A DNA stretch of 64,000 nucleotides from Favolaschia claudopus (taxonomy: Eukaryota; Basidiomycota; Agaricomycetes; Agaricales; Mycenaceae), in the NCBI GenBank assembly GCA_037176885.1, contig JAWWNJ010000047.1, positions 1-64,000 of the forward strand. Reading direction: 5' to 3'. Positions within the stretch are counted from its first letter, which is position 1, and every line of letters starts with the position of its first letter. The notes beneath the pieces were generated by a model that saw nothing but the letters and a program-made list of their open reading frames with translations, had not been told where the DNA came from and did not search any database. The translations under genes were made by a program, and so were the position numbers. Shown one piece after another: positions 48,129-58,225 of this stretch.

Positions 48129-50599
48129 AGCAAGTTTTGGCATATGTACCCGATGACGAGCTGGCATGACCTTCGTCGATCTGCCCGTGGGCTCTCTCAT
48201 GATGCTTTTTGGATTGCGCCGTCCCGAGAGCGTCCAAGGCATGCATTGGCGAATCCCTCTTGATGAGATCTTCCGTTATCTCAATCAAATCGTTTACCAG
48301 TCTCTCGATGAGCTGCGAACAGTTTGAGGTGACGTGGACGCAGGAAAAACCAAGCCGACGCCCTCACCAATTCTGACATATTCTCTCGCACAACAACTCG
48401 CAAAATCTCTACCTTCTCCAGATTCGGCGCGAGCTCGTAGTTTGGCACAATCCTATTGTTTTGGTGTAAGGACAATCACTGTCTGGTTTCTGGTGCGACT
48501 TACCAGCCACGAGAGCGGAGCAGAGTTTGAATCCACTTTTGTTGAATCTCGGGGTACTTCTGCTGCAGGTCGTCGGAGAAGCGGAATGACACAACTGGTA
48601 GTCCTGCAACATATGACTGGCAGACAACGTCAAAGTACGTCAAAGACGCGAACAGCCTGCTCTCACCTCCACATCGTTCTCGTTGATCGTGGCCTTCACA
48701 GATGCACCCAGGGAACGCTCAGAATCCAAGCGGTGGATGTCACTCAGAACCGTGTAATATTTGCTGTTCTCGAGTGCACGACTGAGCAGCCGAGCGTTCT
48801 TCAGATCGTTCAGAGCGATAGTGCGATAACCTTCGAATCCCAGCGAAATAAGATTGAAGTACTGCGCAATGATCGGCGCTGCGGGGCGGGAGAAGTTGAG
48901 AGAAAACGAATATTCGACACTCCCTCTGAACGGCGGCTGTCAGTCTTTGCATCCAGAGGGGGGGGGCCGAAAAGCTCACAAATAATGGAGCTCGAATATT
49001 AGATCCTTGGGGAGATGTTGCTTATCGCGCCAGATGACCCAGCCGACACCGACGTAGGCCAAACCTAGAGCCATCATTAAGGTGAGGTTTTGTTTGGATC
49101 CGATGCTGCCTGACCGAATTTATGACCCCTGAAGAGGAGAAAAAATTAGATGAATCGATCCCCGAAGGAGGAATGGGACCCATACGATGTGTTGATGCTG
49201 ACCACCCGAGGGATTTGGAAGTCCCAGAGCAGCTTGGGTGTGGCGAACGGTCTGAATCGGATACTCAGTGCTCAAATAACAAGCAAGACAAAATATAAAC
49301 GGACGCAAAGAATCCTCCGGATGCGCCATCGACTAACACAGATATATCAGTGGTCAGGTTAGGTGAATCTAAGCCGAATACCATGAATTGGGACCGAATG
49401 CCCGGTCTTCGCCTCGTATTCATCGAGTAGGTCGGACATCTCTTTGACTGGTTCATAATGGCCGGTGTAGGTAGACCCCAGAATGACCTAGATGTCAGCG
49501 AGTTAGCGAATATATTGACTCAGAGACGCCAAGCTCACAAAGACTCCGATGGTGTTCTCGTCGACGTACTCCATCGCCTTCTTGGGGTCGAGCCTGTAAT
49601 TAGACTCGACGGAGATGGGCACGAGACTTGAAGAACGAAACATGAACGAGCAGGCCGCGCACGACTGTGAACTACGGACCGGCATTCGACATCGAAGTAG
49701 CGGGCCATCTTCTCGAGTGCGACTTGTGCATTGGCACCCATGATAATGTTGGGTCTGTAGTAATCGAAGATGAGATCTGAAAGAAAACAAATGAATTGAA
49801 CCCTACCCTGGTTCGTGAATGCTTTTGCCGGCAGCTTTGCGCTTTTCCTGCCAGATTCGCTAATGAAATGGAAGGTTTTTCAGACACCAGACCGCCAGCC
49901 AAGGGTCTCTCAGACCTTCATTGCAAGCCCACCCAACTGGATTGCCTCTGATGAACCTGTAGTTGCCGTGCCTATGGCGTTCTGGGTGGACGGCGCATGC
50001 CTTCATGGCCATTGAGATGCTGTGATCGCTTTTCAAAGCAGAAGAAAGGAAACGAACCAGAGATCTGCAAGAATGGAAATGCCTGTGTAACGCTTTGAGG
50101 AGTTATATCGACGATGTTCTTTGAATCCTTACAGCGATTATGAATTATTTCTAAGGAATGAGTGAGCAAAATTAAGTAAGTGCGATTACAGAAATGCGTA
50201 CGCGTTGCGGGATATTCGTCCGTGTCGATGAGATTCTTGGTGAGATTTTCTTCCATCAATTTGACGCCGGCCTGGACAGAGATCTGGGCCTGAACGTGCA
50301 AGTGGGGCGGGAAGGCTCACGGGATGCATGTAGGTATGAACGAAACTGGCGAGATTCAAGAGGGGAGCGCCATCGAGAGTCAACTCGTCGTGAATGAGCT
50401 GATAGGCAGACTGGGGATCCAAACCCTTGGATGGGATGTGGTACTTTGGGATAGGATCTGTGCCATAGCGGGCGCCATAAGAATGGGAGAGCGGAGCGTG
50501 AGGCCCGGTCTGGGTGAGATTTGCAAAGTGGGACGGCGACTTTTTGTCGCGGGACTGCTGGAGGAGATGGTCTGCGTTGACGTGCTTTGAGAGGGCCAT
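48129..50599 (-). CDS. GAD1: glutamate decarboxylase (PLP-dependent)
   Basis: Converts glutamate to GABA and CO2, feeding the GABA shunt and pH or redox homeostasis. The start MALSKHVNADHLLQQSR is at 50597-50599. Then IPKYHIPSKGLDPQSAYQLI, HDELTLDGAPLLNLASFVHT and ENLTKNLIDTDEYPAT. The PLP domain carries NIIMGANAQVALEKMARYFD, YRLDPKKAMEYVDENTIGVF and the cofactor motif as HVDGASGGFFAPF across two introns, where most family members have HVDAASGGF. The PLP lysine is in SGHKFGLAYVGVGWVIW. The C-terminal domain reads GFEGYRTIALNDLKNARLLS, then RSRGWIVPNYELAPNLE and LIERLVNDLIEITEDLIKRD. It ends GTYAKTC. About ten short exons. Intact by this reading. Confidence 0.94.
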
Positions 50600-50750
50600 G
50601 GGGGAGAAGTGTAGAGATGCATTACACAGTTAGCGTCCAATTTATACAACATCGATGATGTTCAAGTTGTGACGTCTGCTTTTTATTTTGGCAACGTCTA
50701 TTTATAGATTGATGAAGTCATGAAGTTGTGTGTTTGTGTGTGTTGTGCAA
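50600..50750. promoter_or_regulatory. 151-bp divergent promoter, GAD1 / PET100
   Basis: Start codons face away from each other across 151 bp that includes a TG-rich run (about 50727-50748) just before PET100. No other element is clear. Confidence 0.4.
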
Positions 50751-51104
50751 ATGGGTGGACCGAATCTCGAAGTGTTCAAATTTGCGGTTTACCTCTTCGT
50801 GCCCATCGTATCGCTCGTTTACTTTGGCGACCCTGCTTGGTATCACGCTCATGTAGTCCCCGTCAGTCAGACTCTATCTCTCCAATCCCCGCTTCCTCAT
50901 CCCGCACAGTACCGTAACAAACTCCTTCCGCCGCTCGAGAAGACAGTCAGGGTATGCATTGACATCATCTTGCAACAAAATAGCACTCAGCACTCTACAC
51001 AGGATATCCCCTTCGAGCAACATCGCATTCGCGAAGAGTTGGAACGCATAAAAAACGAACGTCTCGACAGAAGAGACGCGAAGCAACGCGACACCACCGA
51101 ATGA
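50751..51104 (+). CDS. PET100: cytochrome c oxidase assembly factor Pet100
   Basis: Inner-membrane chaperone for cytochrome c oxidase assembly. MGGPNLEVFKFAVYLFVPIV is the classic Pet100 N-terminus with a single membrane helix, followed by SLVYFGDPAWYHAHVVP. Two introns, 50862-50909 (48 bp) and 50952-51002 (51 bp), remove non-conserved sequence to leave YRNKLLPPLEKTVR and DIPFEQHRIREELERIKNER. It ends DAKQRDTTE. The spliced product is about 84 residues, normal for the family. Both introns are multiples of three without in-frame stops, so unspliced RNA stays open; the ATG at 50751 is chosen by homology over an upstream in-frame one. Confidence 0.92.
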   Translation: MGGPNLEVFKFAVYLFVPIVSLVYFGDPAWYHAHVVPVSQTLSLQSPLPHPAQYRNKLLPPLEKTVRVCIDIILQQNSTQHSTQDIPFEQHRIREELERIKNERLDRRDAKQRDTTE

Positions 51105-51524
51105 CCGTGCGTTGATATTTTTCGCCCTTCTCCCACTGGTTTTAAATAACGCACATGCTGCTCCTTGTCTTCCATGCTCGCTCTCCGTTCAGCTTAACTT
51201 TAGCAGATTTAAACACGCAGCTGCCATTTCTCCTGCTTGATTCTGGGCCAGCAAATACATATCGACCATTACATGGTACTCGTCGTGGATGCAGTCGATC
51301 GGAGACGGACTCTCGACACTTTGTAACATAGCTACTCTGAACAAAAGAAAACTGTTCACAGATTCAACGGTGCGGTCTCGTCAGGCACGGACTCTAGCAC
51401 GCTCGCGTGATCGGCGGCGGCGAAATATCGGTCGATACTTGAACGGCGGACAGACGCGGTCCGGGGCGACGCGCCGCATAACTACCAGTGGGCACCTGGG
51501 TAGAAGACGTCTCTATCACGCAAA
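51105..51524. other. intergenic, promoter of the GH31 gene
   Basis: 420 bp with no supported gene. A CCGGGG at 51461-51466 fits the loose SYGGRG carbon-repressor consensus, but a single copy is weak evidence. Confidence 0.35.
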
Positions 51525-54500
51525 ATGCGCTTCAACGACGGTTTCTGGCTTTTGAAGAATGGAGTCAAAAGCTACTACGGTCTTCAGGCTACCCAAGTCA
51601 AGGACAAGGACGGCGCCCTCGAGTTGTTAGTCGCCACGCGCCCTATTCGCCATCGGGGTGATACGCTGGGCGGTATGCATGCCATGCCCGTTTCTTCGCC
51701 GATCGCTCACTCATATATATGATCTAGGTCCTTTGCTGACCGTCAAAATTCACTCCCCAACAGAAGGTGTAATCGGGGTCAAACTCGACCACTTTGTACA
51801 CACCGCTCCTTCCCCAGTTATTCCCTTGTTCCCAGACGACCAGCCCATCCCAAACTCCACCATCCAGAGCTCAGAATCAGGACACACCTTCTCGTCGGGG
51901 GGCCTAACAGCCGAAATAACCTCCAATCCATACACGATAACCTTCAAATCTCCGAATCGCACACTTACATTTGCCGGTCCAAAGTACCAGGCTATTTTTG
52001 ATGTTCCCTCTAAATGGACGACCTTGTCCGCTTCAAACAGTTCTTGTCTGGCTCTTGACCCGAGTTCCAATCCGACTCCTACTCCTCCGCCTGAATTCGT
52101 GAGATACATAAACTCGGAGCTTAACACTTCGCCGGGAGAGCTTGTATATGGGTTCGGAGAACAGTTTGGCGCATTTGTTAAAAATGGTCTGCGACCATAG
52201 GTATTCTTTACCAATGCTAATCCCCCCCAGGCCAATCTATAAAGATGTGGAACCAAGGTCAGTTCTTCTTTCACAGAGTCTTTTCAAAAATTAATCGTAA
52301 TTCAGATGGCGGCACTTCCAGTGAACAAGCATATAAATGCGTACCTTTCTACATCACTAATAGAAACTATGGCGGTATACTTGTTGACTCGGATCGTGGA
52401 TCACGATATTCATTCATGTTCTAGTATTCATCAACCACCCTGGTGAAGTAGAGGTAGAAGTGGGAAGCGAAAAGGTCAGCCGGGTTGGCACCTCAGTCGC
52501 AGGGAGCAGCCTCGAATACTTCATCATCTACGGCGAAACACCGCTCGAGGTAGAAGATGACGAATTGTTTGCCGCCTTCAACGAACTGCTGACGATTCAC
52601 CAGATCCTCGAACGATACACAAGGATGACAGGACGGCCTGCGTTGCTTCCATCGTGGACTTTCGGTCTATGGCTTTCGACATCCTTCTTGACTTCATATT
52701 CAAGATCAACTGTGTCCGGTTTCTTACAAGGAATGCAAGATCGAGATTGCCCTGTGCGAGTTTTTCATCTCGATTGTTTTTGGATGAAGCAATATGAGTG
52801 GTAAGCGGTGTCGGATTTTTGGTCTGTCTCCAAACAAACCTGCGGATCATAGGTGCTCCTTTACTTTCGATCCCGAGTTTTTCCCCGATCCCAAGGCCTA
52901 TCTCACAGAGATCAAAGAAAAATTTGGTGTCAAGATCTGCGTCTGGAGTAAGCTTGCGATCGTCACCAGTCCCTTCCCTGACTATCCAACGCAGTCAATC
53001 CGTATATTTCGCAGCTTTCCCCCATCTTCGCTGAAGGGGTAGAAGGCGGGTATTTCATCAAAAGAAAGGATGGAACTCCATGGCAGTGCGTTGATGTTTT
53101 TGCCCCTCTATGGCTTGGTTTTGAACGAAAATGCTCTTTATAGATGGGATCTGTAAGTTGCGCTGAAGGCTCTGCCTCGACTATCTTTAATTTGTAATCT
53201 TTTCCAGTTGGCAGCCAGGTCTTGCGATCGTCGATGTCACAAATCCTGCCGCATGTCAGTGGTACTCAGACAAACTGTCTGCGCTCATGGACCTCGGTGT
53301 CGATTGTTTCAAAGTATGTAACCATACAAATTGGACGTGCGTGACTCCAATTTCTAGCAGACTGATTTCGGAGAGCGTATCCCCCATGCGTCAGTTGTGT
53401 ATCACGACGGCTCAGACCCGATGAGAATGCACAATACTTATGCAGTCATTTACAATGAACTTGTGTTCAAAGTCATCGAAAAGCGGTTGGGTAAAGGCGA
53501 AGCCGTTGTATTTGCCAGGTCAGCGGCAACGGGTGGGCAGCGGTATGTGTCGTCAGCTTGTGGTTTTTCAGTACTTACGTGCATCCATTATAGGTTTCCT
53601 GTCCACTGGGGTGGTGATTGCGAGTCGACGTGGGAAGCCATGGCAGAAGCAATGCGAGGGGCGTTATCCTTAACGGCGTCCGGGTTCGCCTTTGCCTCGC
53701 ACGATATAGGTGGATTCGAGGGTCACCCGGATCCTCAGATATATCAGAGATGGGTTGCCTTTGGTCTTTTCTCAAGCCATAGCCGTCTGCACGGATCTAG
53801 CTCGTATCGGGTCCCTTGGATTTACGGGGAAGATGCTGCCAAGAGCATGAGCAAGTTCATAGAAGCAAAACATCGTCTCATGCCTTACTTGTATAACCTG
53901 GTACTGCATTCTATTTGCTTTGATCACGGAGGCTGACCGCTTTACAGGCGGTGCAAGCCCACTCAAACGGCCATCCATTGCAACGAGCCATGTTCCTCGA
54001 ATTTATCGACGACAGAAACACGCATTCCCTCGACCGACAGTCAGTTATCGAGCGATTTTGCACCGAAGTATACGTAGGCTGACACACCACCTTCACTCGA
54101 AGGTACATGTTGGGTCCCTCCCTCCTCGTCGCTCCAGTATTCGTCGACGTCACAGAAGAAACTGAATACTACATTCCGGCTGGTCGTTGGACCTCTTTCT
54201 TTCACCCTGAACGCACAGTGCAAGGTCCCGTCTGGGTCAAGGAAGTGGTCAGTAAAGTAACACTCTCAACCCACTCGACTCATTGTTCACCTCTTTCGCG
54301 CAGGTTCCTCTCGACGAGCTTCCCCTTTGGGTCCGGCCAGGTAGCGTCATCTGCATCGGACAAAAGACGGGACGGCCCGATTATGATTATAGCAAGGGCC
54401 TGGATGTTAGAGTCTACGAGCTTGCTGAGGGGCAATCAGTCGAGACAAACATCTTGGGCGGTGAAAGCCATTCCGAATTGGTGACCATCCGCATTGAGAA

Positions 54501-54585
54501 GGATAACGGAGAAGTGAAGGTGAACACCATTGCGGGACGCTGCGAGATAACTTCCGTTTCTGTATTTGGAGGGGTTCAAGGATGA
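51525..54585 (+). CDS. GH31 glycosidase, alpha-xylosidase (YicI) type
   Basis: Probably removes alpha-xylose from xyloglucan-derived oligosaccharides; some members have alpha-glucosidase activity. The start [20 protein letters not shown] is typical of YicI-type enzymes and has no signal peptide, suggesting an intracellular enzyme. N-domain: [28 protein letters not shown]. Barrel: [55 protein letters not shown] and [11 protein letters not shown]. The nucleophile is the Asp in [11 protein letters not shown] (about 53320-53370). [58 protein letters not shown] and [14 protein letters not shown] follow, with C-terminal beta domains ([20 protein letters not shown]). About ten introns; all checked splices restore conserved sequence. 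Substrate specificity is inferred. Confidence 0.92.
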
Positions 54586-54793
54586 CCAAGCGGAAAGCAG
54601 GCGTATTGACACGCAGCCACTGAAATCGAGCAATGTTTTCCGCCATGCAAGAAGCAAAAAAAAGAAGAAAAATGTCGTTCTTTGTTGTACATGTATGTAT
54701 CTAGGATACGTGCGCTGAGGATGAGAAATGATACTAGTACATTGATGTGTGAGCAAGATAGTAATACAGTCCATACATCGCGACGAAGGCATT

Positions 54794-56636
54794 TCACCTA
54801 TCCCTTCGTCGTTTCGCTCGCGTTCCGGGAGAAGAACTGCTGTCCTGGTCGCTGCTGCCAGCAACCACGTCTGACTTGCGTTTCTTTCCCGATTTTTGTG
54901 CCGTCGGTTGTTCATTCTGTAGCGTGTTGACAGGGGACAGCGTTCCATCCGATGCGGAGACCTCATCTAGGAAACCCGTTTCTGGGTCATTTTGTCCGTC
55001 GAGGACCCCTTCATCGTCGTTCCCTATTCCGTTCAGGAAGGAGTGAAATAGATCACTATCGATTTGGGAAGGATTCGAGTTTTCCATGATTTGGTGTGAG
55101 CCATTGCTATTTAATGGCAAGGACGAGCCGTCGGCGGTGGGAATTTGTAGCTGATTAAACAGATTGTTGATTTTGGAATCAACGGCCTCCACATCCTGCT
55201 CGATGTCCTCCGTGCTCCGCCACGACGTATCAACCTTGTCCAGGAGACTGGCAGACTGAGGTGGCGAAGGAATAAGTGGGAATGAGGCTGAAAACGAGTC
55301 GAAATTGAGAGGCTGGTACGACGTCAGGGAAGAGTCCATGTTCTCCGGCAGCTCTGCGCCACTTCCCGGAAATTCGGGTATGTTCGGCATGCTGATGGAG
55401 TTCATGAGCTGCTGAATCTGAGCTGGTGTCAGACTACTCAGTGCCCCTTGGATGAGATTGTCAAAATCTGCATTTGTGGGAGACCTGGAGGGTGTTATAG
55501 ACAGATCCTCTTTGGACGGTGTTTGAGGATATTGCGGTTGAGTCGAAACGACGTGGTTGTTCGAAGGTGGTGCAGGTGGAGGAAGGCTTATGGGTGGAAG
55601 AGCTGGCGATTCGGAGGGAGGGGAGGTGATATTTGGCGAGACAGGCTCCATGGGTGAGGCTGCTGAAGGGGTTTCTATGGAAGCGAATTGGGCTGCAAGT
55701 AAAACATATAAATTCGGGGGCAAAGAAAGGGTGGCGGGAATTGACTGGCCTGGGGAGTCAGCTTCGTCCACCCGAGCTGGATCCATCACCCCACCCTCTA
55801 TCATTAACCGCGTCTGCCTTCGCGGTACTACTGCGCGCGATGGCGTAGACGCCCCTACATCTTCTTTGTGGACAGGGCTACCATGACTGGCGAATACGCC
55901 AGCAAGAAACTTGACGATCCTGTTAATGGTATCCTGCTGTTTCTGGTGCCGGGCTCGAGCTGCTTGAGTTTCCTGCCACAACAATTCGTTATTGCGCTTG
56001 AGATCACTGAGCTCGGTGGAAATGGTGGTTTGGTGGCGTTGTATCGCAGCGATGCCACTGACGATGCCATGAATATCGAGGACCTGTGCGTTTGCAGTGG
56101 GTAAAGCGGCAGATTCGCGTTCATCCTCCGCAGCGGTAGTAGACTTTTTGCGCTGTATATAACAAAGTAAATCGGGCTGGTCGCGGCGGAAGTTTGGGTG
56201 AACGAAGTTCCAGTGTTCAGAGCCAGCTTCACTCTTCAAGACACCTTGTTGGAGATGGGGGATTTTGTGAAACCCATACATATTGAGCTGCCTGACGAAA
56301 GACGCAAAGTTCTGATGCTTGAACCAATGGGGCAGAACGTCTCGAGCGAAATGTTCCTGGTCATAGACTGACAATGGGTTAACTGGGCGAGATAGAGAAA
56401 GTACAGGAATGGCCACACCGTAGAAGGAGTCTCCCAAGTCGGCCCATTTAATGAGATGATTTGTTTTGGTATCATTGACCATCCTACGGAATGGTCAGCA
56501 CTTGGGATTGTGGGCACTATGAAGCGGCGGACTCATAGAGCTTGTTCAGAAACGCGGGAATCCTTTGAACCTGGGGCTGGACATGTTGTACAGGAGGGCG
56601 ATTAGGGCGCGCCAACGCGACCTGTTTAGACGCCAT
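54794..56636 (-). CDS. HSF1: heat-shock transcription factor (HSF type)
   Basis: DNA-binding regulator of stress genes. Exon 1 starts MASKQVALARPNRPP (ATG 56634-56636) and carries IPAFLNKLYE. Exon 2 gives MVNDTKTNHLIKWADLGDSF, and after a 51-bp intron (56368-56418) exon 3 gives VYDQEHFARDVLPHWFKHQN and FASFVRQLNMYGFHKIPH, the HSF recognition helix. HWNFVHPNFRRDQPDLL completes the domain. A heptad region follows (IQRHQTTISTELSDLKRN, HQKQQDTINRIVKFLAGVF), the trimerisation segment. The rest is Ser/Pro-rich and acidic, probably activating. The C-terminus ends with a basic GTRAKRRRDR. It could be the Hsf1 orthologue or an Hsf1-like paralogue such as Skn7-related factors, but no receiver domain is present. 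Confidence 0.93.
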
Positions 56637-56720
56637 GAAGGGATTGAGAGAGAGTACTGTATCGGCGTCTATTGCTCGGCTAATGTTTTGATCACAAATT
56701 GACTCTCAACCGCCACCGCA
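56637..56720. promoter_or_regulatory. 84-bp divergent promoter, HSF1 / RAD57
   Basis: Only 84 bp between the two start codons. The stress regulator and the recombination gene must share this promoter. Confidence 0.45.
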
Positions 56721-58201
56721 ATGGACTCTACACACGTCGCCGACGTTACATACCTCACCATCTCTCAAAAGGCCGCCCTCAAGAAGGGTGCGTGTCTCTA
56801 TGCCACCGTGTTCGGTGCATCAACACGTCCCAGGAAATGTCCAAACCCTCGCCGACGTTGTATTGCTCTCAATCAAGGAGCTCAGCACTAGATGCAAAAT
56901 ATCCCCCTTCGAAGCTACCACAATATTCAATACTATTTGCTCTACCAATGCTCCCCAGATCATCCCTCTCTCTCATCTCACACGCGCTCAACAACAAATT
57001 CATTCCACTGGAGACACCCATCTCGATGCTGCGCTTGGTGGCGGATTCCGCACTGGAATGGTCTGGGAGATATTCGGCCAAAGGTAGCCATTTATTGTCT
57101 GTCCCTCTCTTCTCCTGCGTCTCAAGCAACCTCAGTGCTGCCGGTAAAACCCAATTCGCCCTTCAACTCTCATTGATGGTTCAAATCCCTCCGAACATGG
57201 GAGGGCTACTTGGATCGGCGGTTTACATTACCATCTCCTCGAATCTCCCTACAAGCAGGCTCCTCCAAATGATAGAGGCACATCCTCAGCTCTCTGCCGA
57301 ACTCTGTGGTCTCGAAAGCATCGATACAATTAAATGTCAAAACATACCACTCCTTATTCGCGTCTTATCCAAAGATCTGCCACAACTCATATCAAGGAAG
57401 CGAAACGACTCCAATGTCAAACCAGTGAGACTTGTTGTTGTCGATGCGCTGGCAGAACTCTTTCGCTCTGACGACAAAGCGACACGGACCACGCTCTTGG
57501 AACGATCTCAAAATGTGTTCGAAATCTCCACCTTGCTTCATACTTTGGCAAGCACACATGATCTTACAGTCCTTGTCTTGAATGAAGTATCCGATAATTT
57601 TGGCCACGACGACCAGGCACCCAGTCCAAGCCCAGAGCTAGATTACAAGCAGCAGTCACGATGGTTTGGAGGTGCCGACAGCGTTCACGAGGAAAGCGAT
57701 AAAGAGGCCAGCCTAGGGCTCGCGTGGGCAAACCAGGTCAATGTACGGATCATGTTGTCCCGTACGCACCGTAGGCGGTATATCGAAGACAGTTTCGATG
57801 CCAAGCGGCGTAAGGTAGACATCGCTGCACCGTCACCGTCGTCGAACCCAGGACTCTCCCCGGACAATGAGGCGACTTTGATTCGACGATTGAGCGTTGT
57901 TTTCAGCTCGGTTTCACCGCCGTGCTCCCTCGACTACATTGTAACTTCAGCTGGCTTATCCTTTCTGCCCGATGACGGCCATTCTTCGCACACCGAACAC
58001 GGCTACTTCCCACCTTCGACACAGGAAACTTCTCAATCCGCTCAAGCCACCTCTCAGTCCAATATGCTCGCTTCACAGGTTGCCCCGTTGGACATGGGTT
58101 TGGCCGAACATGAGGCACAATCTGAAGCCTTTGAAACGGGAGACGATGACAATCTTTGGAGTACGGATACAATCGATGAAATATATGACAGTTTGGAATA
58201 A
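56721..58201 (+). CDS. RAD57: Rad57/XRCC3-like RecA-family recombination mediator
   Basis: Rad51 paralogue that helps assemble Rad51 filaments. The start MDSTHVADVTYLTISQKAAL is at 56721; an intron with donor GTGCGT leads to GNVQTLADVVLLSIKELSTR. THLDAALGGGFRTGMVWEIF precedes a second intron, after which SAAGKTQFALQLSLMVQIPP completes Walker A (GQSAAGKTQ). Later: YITISSNLPTSRLLQM, then VRLVVVDALAELFRSDD (Walker B: LVVVDAL), DLTVLVLNEVSDNFGHDD, and GLAWANQVNVRIMLSRTHRR. The C-terminus is acidic. Rad57 versus Xrcc3 naming is a matter of convention in fungi. Confidence 0.9.
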
Positions 58202-58225
58202 AGGACGTCCCATCGACAGATGCAG

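Noticed and set aside
47985..48263. Plus-strand frame beside the glutamate decarboxylase 3' end
   Set aside because: Overlaps the antisense of the decarboxylase C-terminal exon and its 3' flank; no features of its own.
48960..49120. Apparent loss of the PLP lysine region in glutamate decarboxylase
   Set aside because: Three short introns were hiding it; spliced sequence reads SGHKFGLAYVGVGW.
52340..52435. Apparent stop codon in the GH31 gene (SFMF followed by a stop)
   Set aside because: It lies in an intron from GTATAC to TAG that joins NRNYG to VFINHPGE.
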